From assembly GCA_963792815.1 (NCBI GenBank), contig CAWBXR010000007.1:124001-188000 (forward strand): a DNA stretch of 64,000 nucleotides. The letters are read 5' to 3'. Position 1 is the first letter of the stretch; every line of letters begins with the position of its first letter. This DNA is from JARRPM01 sp963792815 (GTDB lineage: Bacteria; Pseudomonadota; Gammaproteobacteria; Pseudomonadales; Halieaceae). A model generated the notes under the pieces. It was not told the origin of the DNA, ran no database searches, and saw only the letters and a list, made by a program, of their open reading frames with translations. Of this stretch, positions 46,988 to 57,236 are shown one piece after another. Made by a program: the position numbers and the translations under genes.

Positions 46988-47982
46988 CGCGGCCTGCCCC
47001 CGATACCGTGCAGTGCCAGTGCCTGCAATACCCGGTCGCGGTGCCGGTCCCCGGTGCCGGGTTCCAGCACCAGGTCCGGCAAGCGCAGGCCGTACTCCTG
47101 GTCGCGGCTTTCAAACTGCAGCGCCCAGTAGCACAGGTGCGACAGGCGTCGCTCGGTGCCCATTCCCGCAAACATATCCCAGTCCAGCCACACGCTGCGG
47201 TCCGCATAGGCCCCGTACTGCTTGGTCTGTACTCCCTGCCCCCGCGCCAGTCCCTTCCAGTGTATCTGGCGCAGCGAATCGCCCTCGCGGTAATCCCGGA
47301 AACCGTAGAAATCATCGCTGCCGACAATCGGAATCGCCGCGCCATCGGGTTGGTCGGTGGCCAGCCCGGGTAATTCAGGACAGGCCAGCGGTTGTGGATA
47401 GACCATCGCGCACAGGTCCAGGTCGATCCAGGTCCAGCAGCGCAGCAGCCCGAGGGGATAGGTGGATTCCAGCAGCAGGCGGCCCGGGCTGAACCAGCCC
47501 CGCTGCCCCACCGGCATGTGCAAATGCACCGCTACCATATCCTGGTCGGTCAGGTTGACCCAGGTATCACTGCTGTCCGGCCATTTGAGGTGCAAGCCGA
47601 AGTGGTCGCGCTGGCGGCCCCGCTCCAGTTGCAGGGAAAACTCGCTCTGTTGCCCCGGAAAAGCAGGGCTGGCCCGCAGCGCGCGAATGGTGAGCCCGGA
47701 CAGGTTGGCATAGGTGTGCAGCACGCCGACAACAAACAGGGTGGCCAGCAGGAAGGTCAAGGCGAAACTCATGTTGTTCTGGTAGTTGATCGCGGTGATC
47801 AGCATGACAAGCAGGCAGAGCGCGAAAAACAGGCCGGTGCGGCTGGGGAAAATGAATATCCGCTTCTGGTCCAGGGTTACGGCGCGGGCGGGTGGAATCC
47901 GTCGATTCACCCACTCGGCAAAGCGCCGGCGCAGCCGGTGCCTGATCCCTGTACCAGCAGTTCTACCCCCGCTTACGCGCAC
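46984..47982 (-). CDS. DUF58 domain membrane protein
   Basis: 332 residues. Two close membrane helices near the N-terminus (FFALCLLVMLITAINYQNNMSFALTFLLATLFVVGVL) are followed by a beta-rich region and the DUF58 signature SDDFYGFRDYREGDSLRQIHWKGLAR. The domain is related to von Willebrand A folds and is typically partnered with a MoxR ATPase. It lies 12 bp after moxR. Confidence 0.9.
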   Translation of the reverse strand: MRVSGGRTAGTGIRHRLRRRFAEWVNRRIPPARAVTLDQKRIFIFPSRTGLFFALCLLVMLITAINYQNNMSFALTFLLATLFVVGVLHTYANLSGLTIRALRASPAFPGQQSEFSLQLERGRQRDHFGLHLKWPDSSDTWVNLTDQDMVAVHLHMPVGQRGWFSPGRLLLESTYPLGLLRCWTWIDLDLCAMVYPQPLACPELPGLATDQPDGAAIPIVGSDDFYGFRDYREGDSLRQIHWKGLARGQGVQTKQYGAYADRSVWLDWDMFAGMGTERRLSHLCYWALQFESRDQEYGLRLPDLVLEPGTGDRHRDRVLQALALHGIGGRPR

Positions 47983-47994
47983 GACAAAACCGGG

Positions 47995-48924
47995 TCAGGC
48001 CCGGATCACGTCCACATTGCGACGCATGAGTTCCACCAGCGCCATACCGTCACCGGAATAATCACCGCTGGGCACCAGGCGATGGGAGGCCACTGCAGGC
48101 AACACCATCTGCAGGTCCTCCGGTACCACATGCGCCCGGTTTTGCATCACCGCCCAGGTGCGGGCGCACTCGAGCAGGGCCAACGCCCCCCGGGGTGACA
48201 AGCCCACCGCAAACTCGGCGGCGGTGCGGGTGTAGGCAACCAGTCGCTGCAGGTAGTCCAGCAGGTTGTCCGAGGCGTGGACTGCATCGACCTCCTCCCG
48301 GATCAGGCGCAGCTGGTCGGTACTTATACGCTGCTCCAACGGGCTACGCTGCACCCCGTTGACCTGGCGACGCTGGAACATCTCGCGCTCCGCATGGGGG
48401 TGCGGGTAACCCAGTACCAGGCGCATCAGGAAACGATCGAGCTGTGATTCCGGCAATGGGTAAGTGCCGGACTGGTGGATCGGGTTCTGGGTTGCGATCA
48501 CGAAAAATGGCTGGGGTAAGGGACGGGTCTCGCCCTCCACTGTCACCTGGCTTTCCGCCATCGCCTCCAGCAGTGCGCTCTGGGTGCGGGGGGTCGTGCG
48601 GTTGATCTCGTCCGCGAGCAGCAGCTGGGTAAAGATCGGACCGGGGTGGAAACTGAAGCTGGCGTCGTTGCGGTTGTATACCGACACGCCCAGGATGTCC
48701 GCCGGCAACAGGTCGCTGGTGAACTGCACTCGCTTCCAGGACAGGCCCAGAACCTCCGCCAGGGCGTGTGAAAGGGTTGTCTTGCCCATCCCCGGCAAGT
48801 CCTCTATCAGCAGGTGCCCGCGCGCGATCAGGCAACACAGGGCCAGCCTGATCTGCGGCTCCTTGCCCAGCAGGACCTTACCCACCTCGGCCACGGCGGC
48901 CTCGATTAACGCCTGTGTTTTCAT
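47995..48924 (-). CDS. MoxR-family AAA+ ATPase
   Basis: 309 residues. Walker A DLPGMGKTTLSHALA, Walker B QLLLADEINR, sensor 1 FVIATQNPIHQSGTYPLPESQLDRFLM, and the AAA-lid region with LSPRGALALLECARTWA. MoxR proteins act as chaperone-like ATPases for partner DUF58/VWA proteins, which agrees with the next two genes. It is the first gene of the operon. Confidence 0.93.
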   Translation of the reverse strand: MKTQALIEAAVAEVGKVLLGKEPQIRLALCCLIARGHLLIEDLPGMGKTTLSHALAEVLGLSWKRVQFTSDLLPADILGVSVYNRNDASFSFHPGPIFTQLLLADEINRTTPRTQSALLEAMAESQVTVEGETRPLPQPFFVIATQNPIHQSGTYPLPESQLDRFLMRLVLGYPHPHAEREMFQRRQVNGVQRSPLEQRISTDQLRLIREEVDAVHASDNLLDYLQRLVAYTRTAAEFAVGLSPRGALALLECARTWAVMQNRAHVVPEDLQMVLPAVASHRLVPSGDYSGDGMALVELMRRNVDVIRA

Positions 48925-48956
48925 GCCCTTTGCCCCGGGGTGTTTTACTGGAGTGT

Positions 48957-50156
48957 TCAGTCGAGCGCCGCCAGTCCGCGCTGCAGGTCCGCCCGCAGGT
49001 CCTCTACGTCCTCCAGGCCCACGGCGACGCGGATCAGGTTATCGGTAATACCCGCTGCAGCCCTGTCCTCTTCACTGAGACGCCCGTGGGTAGTTGTAGC
49101 GGGATGAACGATGGTTGTCTTGGCGTCACCGAGATTGGCGGTGAGGGACATGATCCTCACCGCGTCTATGACATTCCATGCCTGTTGCCTGCCGCCCTTC
49201 ACTGCGAACGACAGGACGCCTCCAAAAGCGCGCTGCTGTCGACAGGCCAGGTCGTGGCCGGGGTGATCGGGCAGTCCCGCATAAAATACCTTTTCGACCC
49301 CGGGTTGTTGTTGCAGCCAACTGGCCAGGTCCTGGGCGGAGCGGCTGTGAGCCTCCATGCGAAGCCGCAGGGTCTCCAGGCCCTTGAGGAAAACCCAGGC
49401 GTTGAAGGCGCTCATGGTCGGGCCGCAGGTCCGCAGGAACGTCACCACCTCTTCCATAAGCTTATGTGAACCGACCACCGCGCCACCGACACAGCGCCCC
49501 TGCCCGTCCAGGTACTTGGTTGCGGAATGGATAACAATGTCAGCGCCCAGCGCCAGCGGCGTTTGCAATGCGGGGGTGCAGAAACAGTTGTCGACCACCA
49601 GCAGGCAATTACCAGCCCTCGCCAGCTCGGTCATGGCCGCAAGGTCAGCCACCTCGCACAGCGGGTTGGAGGGTGTCTCGAGGAACAGCATGGCGGTGTT
49701 GGGGCGAATCGCAGCGCGCCACTGGTCCAGCGCCAACAGGGGCACAAAGGTCACTTCGACGCCGAACTTCGCAAGGTATTTACTGAACAGGTTGACGGTG
49801 GTGCCGAACACGTTGCGCGAGCAGACCACGTGATCGCCACTCTTGAGCAGGGCCATACAGGTGCTCAGGATAGCGGCCATGCCCGAGGCGGTGCCCACCG
49901 CCTGTTCGCCGCCCTCGAGCGCTGCAATACGCTGCTCGAATGCCCTCACCGTGGGATTGGTATAACGTGAGTAGACGTTGCCCGGGGAGCTGCCATTGAA
50001 GCGGGCGGCGGCATCGGCCGCGTTGTCAAAAACGTAGCTTGAGGTCAGGAATATCGGCTCGGCGTGCTCTCCCTCCATGGTGCGTGCAATGCCCGCGCGC
50101 ACCGCCAGGGTGTCCAGCTGCGCGCCCTGCCAATGCACTGTCATCTGTTTCGTCAC
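48957..50156 (-). CDS. metZ: O-succinylhomoserine sulfhydrylase
   Basis: 399 residues, PLP-dependent Cys/Met metabolism family. The PLP lysine is in IHSATKYLDGQGRCVGG; SRYTNPTVRAFEQRIAALEGG and LTANLGDAKTTIVHPATTTH are conserved. It makes homocysteine directly from O-succinylhomoserine and sulfide. Its place right after purF is the same as in Pseudomonas, which supports metZ rather than metB or metC. Confidence 0.92.
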   Translation of the reverse strand: MTKQMTVHWQGAQLDTLAVRAGIARTMEGEHAEPIFLTSSYVFDNAADAAARFNGSSPGNVYSRYTNPTVRAFEQRIAALEGGEQAVGTASGMAAILSTCMALLKSGDHVVCSRNVFGTTVNLFSKYLAKFGVEVTFVPLLALDQWRAAIRPNTAMLFLETPSNPLCEVADLAAMTELARAGNCLLVVDNCFCTPALQTPLALGADIVIHSATKYLDGQGRCVGGAVVGSHKLMEEVVTFLRTCGPTMSAFNAWVFLKGLETLRLRMEAHSRSAQDLASWLQQQPGVEKVFYAGLPDHPGHDLACRQQRAFGGVLSFAVKGGRQQAWNVIDAVRIMSLTANLGDAKTTIVHPATTTHGRLSEEDRAAAGITDNLIRVAVGLEDVEDLRADLQRGLAALD

Positions 50157-50177
50157 TCATAATCTTCTACACTTGCC

Positions 50178-51698
50178 CTAGACATCGTTGTGTATGCCGA
50201 CCAGCGCACCGTCGGCCTGCAGCGCGGCCCGACGCACGCTCTGGGCGTCATCATTGCGTAGCGATTCCACCCGATCAAGGTAATTCTGGTCGACATCGCC
50301 GGTAATGTATTCGCCATTGAATACGGAGCAATCGAAACCATCGACCTCCGGGTTACCCTCGAGTGAGCAGCTCACCAGGTCTTCCAGGTCCTGGTATACC
50401 AGCCAGTCCGCACCGATCAGTTCGCATACCTCTTCCACCGTCCTGCCGTGGGCGATCAGCTCTGCCGCTGAAGGCATGTCGATGCCGTAAACGTTGGGAT
50501 AACGCACGGGCGGGGCGGCCGAGGCAAAAAAGACCTGGCGTGCTCCCGCCTCGCGCGCCATTTCAATGATCTGGCGGCAGGTGGTGCCGCGCACGATGGA
50601 GTCATCCACCAGCATCACGTTCTTGCCCTCGAACTCCAGAGGCACCGGGTTGAGTTTCTGGCGCACGGACTTCTTGCGCTGGCTCTGGCCGGGCATGATA
50701 AAAGTGCGCCCGATGTAGCGGTTTTTCATCAGGCCCTCGCGAAACTTGATACCCAGCTCATGGGCCATCGACTGGGCGGCGATGCGACTGGTATCGGGGA
50801 TCGGGATGATCACATCGATGTCAAGTGCCGGTCGCAGGCGACGAATTTTCTTGCCCAGCGCCTCACCCTGGCGCATGCGCGTCTTGTAGACCGATATTTC
50901 ATCCATCAGTGAGTCCGGCCGGGCAAAATAGACGTGCTCAAAAATACAGGGGTGCAGGCTCGGCTTGAGCGCACACTGGCGGCGGTGCAGTGCGCCGTCC
51001 ATATCAATGAACACCGCCTCGCCGGGGGCCACGTCATTGATCAGGGTAAAACCCAGCACGTCCAGCGCCACGCTCTCCGACGCTAGCATGTATTCATCGC
51101 CGTTTTCGCTGTGGCGTACGCCCACCACCAGTGGCCTTATGCCCAGTGGATCGCGAAAGCCCAGAACGCCGTAGTTCACCACCAGTGCCACCGCCGCATA
51201 GCCGCCACGACAGCGTTGATGCACCGCGGCGACCGCGGTGAAGATGTCGTCCGGCGAGGGGCTCAGCTTGCCCAGGGTCTGCATTTCATGGGCAAAAACA
51301 TTCAGCAACACCTCAGAGTCGGAGTCGGTATTGAGGTGGCGCAGGTCATCCTGGAACAGCTCCCGGGTGAGCTGCTCGGAATTGGTCAGGTTGCCGTTGT
51401 GGGCAAGGGCGATACCGTAGGGCGAATTGACATAAAAAGGTTGGGCCAGCGCCGTACCTGAGCTGCCCGCGGTGGGGTAGCGCACGTGGCCGATACCAAT
51501 GCTCCCCTGCAGGGTCTGCATATGCTGTTGGCGGAACACGTCCCGCACCAGGCCTTCACTCTTGCGCTGGCTGAAGCGGCCGCCGTTGCAGGTCATGATA
51601 CCAGCGGCATCCTGCCCCCGGTGCTGCAGCACAGTAAGCGCATCATAAATGTCAGGGGCTATGTCGGATTTTCCGACGATTCCAACCAGGCCGCACAT
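50178..51698 (-). CDS. purF: Amidophosphoribosyltransferase
   Basis: 506 residues. The N-terminal nucleophile Cys2 (MCGLVGIVGKSD) is exposed after Met removal. The Ntn-glutaminase domain is followed by the PRTase domain with the PRPP loop VMLVDDSIVRGTT. First committed step of purine synthesis: PRPP plus glutamine to phosphoribosylamine. It lies behind cvpA. Confidence 0.97.
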   Translation of the reverse strand: MCGLVGIVGKSDIAPDIYDALTVLQHRGQDAAGIMTCNGGRFSQRKSEGLVRDVFRQQHMQTLQGSIGIGHVRYPTAGSSGTALAQPFYVNSPYGIALAHNGNLTNSEQLTRELFQDDLRHLNTDSDSEVLLNVFAHEMQTLGKLSPSPDDIFTAVAAVHQRCRGGYAAVALVVNYGVLGFRDPLGIRPLVVGVRHSENGDEYMLASESVALDVLGFTLINDVAPGEAVFIDMDGALHRRQCALKPSLHPCIFEHVYFARPDSLMDEISVYKTRMRQGEALGKKIRRLRPALDIDVIIPIPDTSRIAAQSMAHELGIKFREGLMKNRYIGRTFIMPGQSQRKKSVRQKLNPVPLEFEGKNVMLVDDSIVRGTTCRQIIEMAREAGARQVFFASAAPPVRYPNVYGIDMPSAAELIAHGRTVEEVCELIGADWLVYQDLEDLVSCSLEGNPEVDGFDCSVFNGEYITGDVDQNYLDRVESLRNDDAQSVRRAALQADGALVGIHNDV

Positions 51699-51739
51699 GC
51701 TGTTTTACCTCTTCGAAATTACCGGGAACGGGCTCCCGC

Positions 51740-52249
51740 TCAGGTTGATGTGGCGGGCCACTGCCCGTCGGCAAACATTGACTGGGCCCAATGTCCCAGC
51801 ATGTCGATATGGGGCATCAGGGTTGACTGGTCAAGCCAGAGCAGCTCTGTAGGCGGGACCAGTTGACGCAGTACAAACACACAAACCAGGACCAGGATGA
51901 TTCCCCGGGCAAAGCCGAAAACCGTACCCAGCAGGCGATCCAGCACCGTCAACCCTGTCACTCTGACGAGCTGCCCCGCCAGGTATGCGACAAAGGTGGA
52001 TGCGATCAGGGTAGCGACAAATAAAATCGCATAGGCGGCTACATAGCGGCCTGTAATATTCTCGATAGTCCCGGCAAGCAGGCCGGCCATCTGGTCGACA
52101 AACAGGTTGGCTATGAGGAACGCCGCCACCCATCCAGCCAGCGAGAACGCCTCCCGCACGAATCCACGCCACAGGCTCAGCAGTGTCGATATCGCCAGCA
52201 CGACGATGATCACCCAGTCCACCGCCGTCAGGTGCGCTACTTCCGGCAT
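51740..52249 (-). CDS. cvpA: CvpA family membrane protein
   Basis: 169 residues. Four membrane helices with the family pattern DWVIIVVLAISTLLSLWRGFVREAFSLAGW and the later GFARGIILVLVCVFVL. The start overlaps the preceding stop (TGATG). CvpA is tied to colicin V export and envelope stress. It sits upstream of purF as in E. coli. Confidence 0.93.
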   Translation of the reverse strand: MPEVAHLTAVDWVIIVVLAISTLLSLWRGFVREAFSLAGWVAAFLIANLFVDQMAGLLAGTIENITGRYVAAYAILFVATLIASTFVAYLAGQLVRVTGLTVLDRLLGTVFGFARGIILVLVCVFVLRQLVPPTELLWLDQSTLMPHIDMLGHWAQSMFADGQWPATST

Positions 52250-52875
52250 CAGGGAACGTACCTGACAATCATTGATTTCACCCCAAAGCGGGCATCGATA
52301 CCGCCCTGGATTTTCTCCAGCTGCGCACGTTCAAAATTCGGGCCGATATAGACCCGATAGAGATCTTTATCGCCTCGCTTGACTGGCTTTACATAGGCTT
52401 TTTCCTGCGTGCCCAGCAGGCGGTCACGCAATTCGTCCGCTTTGCCCCTGCTGCTGACGGTGGCCACCTGCAGGATCCACGCTACCGGCACTCCCTTGCT
52501 GTCGAGCACCGGCTTTTCCGGGGCCGACTCCCTGCTGCCGCCCTGTTCGACAGGGACGGGCTCCACCGGTGCGGCAGCTGTCTGCGGGCTGTCCTGGGGC
52601 GGCGCGGGCTCGCTGGCGGGCTCCTCCGTCCACTCCTCCACAACGGCCTCTTCCTCTTCCTGCATACCATCGGGCTCCCATTCCGCAGAGCCTCGAAGCT
52701 CGCCCTGTTCAGGCAATTCGATAGGGCTGGTATCAATGACCGGAGGTGGCGGTATCCTGCCCTGCTCCATACCCGAGCGCTCTCCGGGCTCGACAAAAAT
52801 TATCGGCCAGAACACCACGCCAAGCGCGACGAGTATCAGGGCACCGACCAGCCGTTGCTTGAGGATATCGTTCAC
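52249..52875 (-). CDS. DedD-like SPOR domain protein
   Basis: 208 residues. An N-terminal cytoplasmic tail and one membrane helix (LVGALILVALGVVFWPIIFV), a Pro/Glu-rich periplasmic linker, and a C-terminal SPOR domain (AWILQVATVSSRGKADELRDRLLG, then YRVYIGPNFERAQLEKIQ). SPOR domains bind denuded septal peptidoglycan, so a role in cell division is likely. It lies between folC and cvpA, the usual place of dedD. Confidence 0.9.
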   Translation of the reverse strand: MNDILKQRLVGALILVALGVVFWPIIFVEPGERSGMEQGRIPPPPVIDTSPIELPEQGELRGSAEWEPDGMQEEEEAVVEEWTEEPASEPAPPQDSPQTAAAPVEPVPVEQGGSRESAPEKPVLDSKGVPVAWILQVATVSSRGKADELRDRLLGTQEKAYVKPVKRGDKDLYRVYIGPNFERAQLEKIQGGIDARFGVKSMIVRYVP

Positions 52876-54167
52876 GCGCCGACCTCCGCCCTGGAGCGGT
52901 CGCGTTCCAGCACAGGCAATACTTCCGCCACGGTATGGAAGGAACCGAACACGACCAGCCTGTCCCCTTCCGCCATCAGGCCCCGGGCGCGACGGAAGGC
53001 CTGGCGCAGGTTCTTGCTGACACTGACCGCCATATGCCCCTCGGCGCCCAGCAGCGCGGCCACATCCAGGGCGCGAGCAGCGCGCGGATTGGCGGTCTGG
53101 TCAGCCACAAACCAGGCGTCAAAAAGGCCCGATGCCGCCTGTATCATGCCGCGAATATCCTTGTCTCCCATGACTGAAAAAATAGCAATTGTCTTTCCTT
53201 TACAAGGGGTTACATTAAGATATTTATGTAAATTATATACGGCTGCCGGGTTGTGAGCGACATCGAATACGTATTCCCGTCCCGCCCAGGAGCGTGTTTC
53301 GCAGCGCCCTGTGGGGCGGGCTTCCGCCACCGCAACACCGAGCTGCCGGTCGGTAAAATCGCAGCCCAGCAACAGCGCCGCCTGCAGCGCGCTACAGATG
53401 TTGGCCGGTAGCAAGGGGCCCAGCGGGAGCGCCGGCAAGGGCCTCGCCAGGCCATCGCGGCCCTGCAGGGTCCCCCGCCACTGGCCGGCCTGCTGCTCAA
53501 AACCGAATTCGCGCCCCAGACACAGGAGCGGCGCGGCACCCACTGCGGCAACGCAGTCCAGCAGCTCGGGGGGCGGTTCAGGATCAGCGATCACCACCGG
53601 GATACCCCGGCGCATGATACCCGCTTTCTCCCTCGCGATACTGCCGCGATCCTCTCCCAGCCAGGACTGGTGGTCCAGGTCTACCCGGGTGATAACCGCC
53701 ACTGTCGGGTCGACGATGTTCACCGCGTCCAGGCGCCCGCCCAACCCCACTTCCAGCACCAGCACATCCACTGGCCTGGATTGGAAGACCACTAGCGCCG
53801 CGAGCGTGGCGAACTCGAAATAGGTAAGGCTTGTGTCACCTCTCGCAGTATCGATGGCGGTGAAAGCCGCAATTATTTCCCCGTCAGTGGCCTCGACCCC
53901 ACCAACCCGAATGCGCTCGTTGAATCGCAGCAGGTGAGGTGACGTGTAAACACCGGCGATTTGCCCCATCTGGCCCAGCATGCTCTCGAGCACCGCGACA
54001 GTGGACCCCTTGCCGTTGGTCCCGGCGATGGTGACGACGGGGATCTGCACCGGCAACAACCCGAGTGCCCGGGCCACCGAGGCGACCCGCTCAAGCCCAA
54101 GGTCGATGGCGTTGGGGTGCAGCGTTTCAAGCCGTGCCAGCCAGCTGGCAAGTGAAGTCTTGTCCAT
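52872..54167 (-). CDS. folC: Bifunctional folylpolyglutamate synthase / dihydrofolate synthase
   Basis: 431 residues from ATG 54167 (MDKTSLASWLARLETLHPNAIDLGLERV). The Mur-ligase-like P-loop TIAGTNGKGSTVAVLESML, HLLRFNERIRV and VFDVAHNPAAVYNL are present. It adds glutamate to dihydropteroate and to folates. An upstream extension to 54239 is non-conserved. It overlaps the dedD-like gene by 4 nt. Confidence 0.94.
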   Translation of the reverse strand: MDKTSLASWLARLETLHPNAIDLGLERVASVARALGLLPVQIPVVTIAGTNGKGSTVAVLESMLGQMGQIAGVYTSPHLLRFNERIRVGGVEATDGEIIAAFTAIDTARGDTSLTYFEFATLAALVVFQSRPVDVLVLEVGLGGRLDAVNIVDPTVAVITRVDLDHQSWLGEDRGSIAREKAGIMRRGIPVVIADPEPPPELLDCVAAVGAAPLLCLGREFGFEQQAGQWRGTLQGRDGLARPLPALPLGPLLPANICSALQAALLLGCDFTDRQLGVAVAEARPTGRCETRSWAGREYVFDVAHNPAAVYNLHKYLNVTPCKGKTIAIFSVMGDKDIRGMIQAASGLFDAWFVADQTANPRAARALDVAALLGAEGHMAVSVSKNLRQAFRRARGLMAEGDRLVVFGSFHTVAEVLPVLERDRSRAEVGA

Positions 54168-54195
54168 TTCCTGCCGCTGGGAACTGAAATACAGG

Positions 54196-55095
54196 CTATT
54201 CCCCACCGGCGGGCAGCGTTGCCACTTCCAGCGGAACAAGCGCCTTCTGGGTGAGCTTGGACAACAGGCGCGAGATGGTGTCGCGCATCAGCGTACGGTG
54301 AACGATCATGTCGATGGCGCCGTGTTCCAGCAGGAATTCACTGCGCTGAAAGCCCTTGGGTAGCTTCTGCCGGATCGTCTGCTCGATGATGTTGGGGCCG
54401 GCGAAACCGGCGCGGGCCTCGGGTTCGGCGATATTGATGTCCCCCAGCAGCGCCAGGGAAGCGGATACGCCACCGTATATCGGATCGGTCATTACCGACA
54501 CGTATGGTACGCCCTCGAGACGCAGGCGCTCTATCACGGCACTGGTCTTGGCCATTTGCATCAGGGATATCAGGGCTTCCTGCATACGCGCGCCACCGGA
54601 AGCGGCAAAACATACAAGTGGAATACGCTCGGCCAGCGCCAGTTGCGCCGCCCGGGTGAATTTCTCACCCACGGCGTAACCCATGGAACCGCCGTGAAAC
54701 TCAAACTCAAAAGCCACGACGACCATCGGCAGGCCCTGCACCGTACCGGTAAAGGCAACCAGTGCGTCTTTCTCGCCAGTGGTGCGCTGCGCCGCTGTGA
54801 GGCGATCGCGATAGCGCTTCTTGTCCTTGAATTTGAGCCGGTCCACGGGCTCTATGTCGGTCAGTATTTCTTCCTGGCCCTCGGGATCGAGGAACGTGTC
54901 GATGCGCCGGCGCGCGCCGATACGCATGTGGTGGTCGCACTTGGGACAGACGTCATCATTGCGCTCGACATCGGGGCGGTAGAGCACCGCGTCGCACTTG
55001 ACGCATTTTTTCCAGAGGCCCTCGGGCACGTTGGAGCGTTTGTCACCCTCGTCGCTGCGTACGCCGGAGGGCAAAATTTTGTTTATCCAGCTCAT
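54196..55095 (-). CDS. accD: Acetyl-CoA carboxylase carboxyltransferase subunit beta
   Basis: 299 residues from ATG 55095 (MSWINKILPSGV). The N-terminal zinc ribbon KKCVKCDAVLYRPDVERNDDVCPKCDHH has four Cys; the crotonase-like fold includes ASGGARMQEALISLMQMAKTSA. It forms the transferase with AccA for malonyl-CoA synthesis. It lies between trpA and folC as in many gammaproteobacteria. Confidence 0.96.
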   Translation of the reverse strand: MSWINKILPSGVRSDEGDKRSNVPEGLWKKCVKCDAVLYRPDVERNDDVCPKCDHHMRIGARRRIDTFLDPEGQEEILTDIEPVDRLKFKDKKRYRDRLTAAQRTTGEKDALVAFTGTVQGLPMVVVAFEFEFHGGSMGYAVGEKFTRAAQLALAERIPLVCFAASGGARMQEALISLMQMAKTSAVIERLRLEGVPYVSVMTDPIYGGVSASLALLGDINIAEPEARAGFAGPNIIEQTIRQKLPKGFQRSEFLLEHGAIDMIVHRTLMRDTISRLLSKLTQKALVPLEVATLPAGGE

Positions 55096-55145
55096 GGCCA
55101 ACCCCGCTCCAAATGAGCCGCCATTATAAACGCGCCGGGTGTCAT

Positions 55146-55967
55146 CTAGGAAGCCGCGTTATCGATCCCCTGGCGAATCTCCGTCAGCAGGGATACTGCC
55201 GCGGCCATGGCCGCATGGTGATCGCCACCCGCGTCAATGGCCCTGGCCATGGTATCGACCAGTGCACTGCCAACAACGACACCGTCAGCGACGCTGGCGA
55301 CCGCGGCCGCAGAGGCCGCGTCCTTGATGCCGAAACCCACTGCTACCGGCAGGCCAGAGTGCTCCCGGATGAGTCCCAGGTGGTGCGCGACATCAGCGAC
55401 ATCGAGGTGACCGGCGCCGGTGACGCCCTTGAGGGACACATAGTAAATGAAACCGCTGGCCGCATCGGTGATACGCCTGATCCGCTCGGTAGGTGTGGTC
55501 GGGGCAACCAGGAAAATATTATCCATGCCCACGCGCTGCAATTCGGCGTTCAGGGGCGCGACTTCCTCCGGGGGAATGTCCACGGTCAGCAGGGCATCCA
55601 GCCCGACCGCTGCCGCGGCGTCGGCAAAAGCCGCATAGCCCATGTGAACCACCGGGTTCGCATAGCCCATCAACAGTACCGGAGTGTCCTTGTCCTGGCG
55701 GCGAAACTCCTCCACCATGGCCAGCACGCTGCGCAGGCTGGTACCGTTGGCCAGCGCCCGCTCGTGCCCCAGCTGCAGTACCGGCCCCTCGGACATGGGG
55801 TCTGAAAACGGCACGCCAAGTTCTATGACATCGGCGCCACAGGCCACCATGCTGTGCATCAACGGCACGGTGACATCCAGTCCCGGGTCGCCCGCGACCA
55901 CATAGGGGATAAGCGCCTTGCGCCCCTGTTGCGCCAGTTGCTGAAAACGCCCCGCTATTCGACTCAC
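55146..55967 (-). CDS. trpA: Tryptophan synthase alpha chain
   Basis: 273 residues, TIM barrel. Catalytic Glu and Asp are in DVIELGVPFSDPMSEGP and LLTVDIPPEE; the phosphate-binding loop VAVGFGIKDAASA is conserved. It cleaves indole-3-glycerol phosphate and passes indole to TrpB. It lies about 48 bp after trpB. Confidence 0.96.
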   Translation of the reverse strand: MSRIAGRFQQLAQQGRKALIPYVVAGDPGLDVTVPLMHSMVACGADVIELGVPFSDPMSEGPVLQLGHERALANGTSLRSVLAMVEEFRRQDKDTPVLLMGYANPVVHMGYAAFADAAAAVGLDALLTVDIPPEEVAPLNAELQRVGMDNIFLVAPTTPTERIRRITDAASGFIYYVSLKGVTGAGHLDVADVAHHLGLIREHSGLPVAVGFGIKDAASAAAVASVADGVVVGSALVDTMARAIDAGGDHHAAMAAAVSLLTEIRQGIDNAAS

Positions 55968-56014
55968 AAACCTCTCCCCCTGTTACTACCGCGCCCCGGA
56001 AACTCCCCGGGGCC

Positions 56015-57236
56015 CTAAAACTGAATACCGTCGATCTGGGCTACGGTATGAATATCCTTATCGCCACGACCCGACAGGTTGACCACTATCACCTGGTCGG
56101 GCGTCATCCTGGCGGCCAGCTTTTCCGCGTAGGCCAGGGCGTGGCTGCTTTCCAGCGCGGGCATGATACCTTCAACCCGGGTCAGCGTGTGAAACGCGCG
56201 CAGGGCTTCATCGTCGTTGGCCACTACATAGTTAACCCTGCCCAGATCCTTCAACCAGGAATGCTCCGGCCCGACGCCGGGGTAATCCAGCCCGGCAGAC
56301 ACTGAATGGGTGTGCATGATCTGGCCGTCCGCGTCCTGCATCAGGTAGGTTCGGTTGCCGTGCAGCACCCCGGGCGTGCCCGCTGTCAGGGGTGCGGCGT
56401 GCTGGTTGGATGCGATCCCGTGCCCACCGGCTTCCACGCCGTACATCGCAACAGTCTCGTCGCCCGAGGAACGGGTGAAACAGACCTATGGCGTTGGAAC
56501 CGCCACCGACGCAGGCGACCAGCGCGTCGGGCAATTTCCCGGTCTGTGCCTGGGCCTGGCGGCGCGCCTCGCGGCCGATCACGCACTGGAAGTCCCTGAC
56601 CAGCATGGGATAGGGGTGGGGCCCGGCCACTGTGCCGATGATGTAAAAGGTGTCGTCGACATTAGTGACCCAGTCGCGCATAGCCTCGTTCATCGCATCC
56701 TTCAGGGTACGCGAGCCAGAGGTTACCGGGATGACGTCGGCCCCCAGCAATTTCATGCGGTAGACATTCAGGGCCTGGCGCCTGACATCTTCCTCGCCCA
56801 TGAAGACCTGGCACTTGAGCCCCAGTCTCGCGGCGATGGTCGCGGTGGCCACGCCGTGCTGGCCTGCCCCCGTCTCGGCGATTACTCGCGGCTTGCCCAT
56901 ATGCTTGGCCAGCAGGGCCTGCCCCACGGTGTTGTTGACCTTGTGGGCGCCGGTGTGATTGAGGTCCTCCCGCTTGAGAAAGATTCGTGCGCCGCCGATC
57001 GAGGCCGACCAGCGCTTGGCCTCATACAGCGGTGATGGCCGCCCCACGTAGTGTGCCAGGTCCTCGTCGAGTTCCCGCTGGAAAGCCGGGTCCACGGACA
57101 GCTTGCGATAAACCGCTTCCAGTTCCGCCAGCGCCGACATCAGGGTCTCGGCGACAAACTTGCCGCCGTAGACGCCGAAGCGACCATCCGCGTCAGGTAC
57201 GGTGTTAAACACACTGCTTTTCACATCAATCGTCAT
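56015..57236 (-). CDS. trpB: Tryptophan synthase beta chain, frameshifted near 56465
   Basis: PLP enzyme making tryptophan from indole and serine. The PLP lysine is in LNHTGAHKVNN; GAGQHGVATATIAARLGLKC and ACVGGGSNAIGLFHPF follow. After FL the frame is lost and resumes one base out of phase at AMYGVEAGGHGIAS, running to the normal end. Removing one base from the GGGC run at 56463-56467 reads FLGDETVAMYGVE. ATG 57236 overlaps the trpF end; ATG 57248 is also possible. Confidence 0.93.
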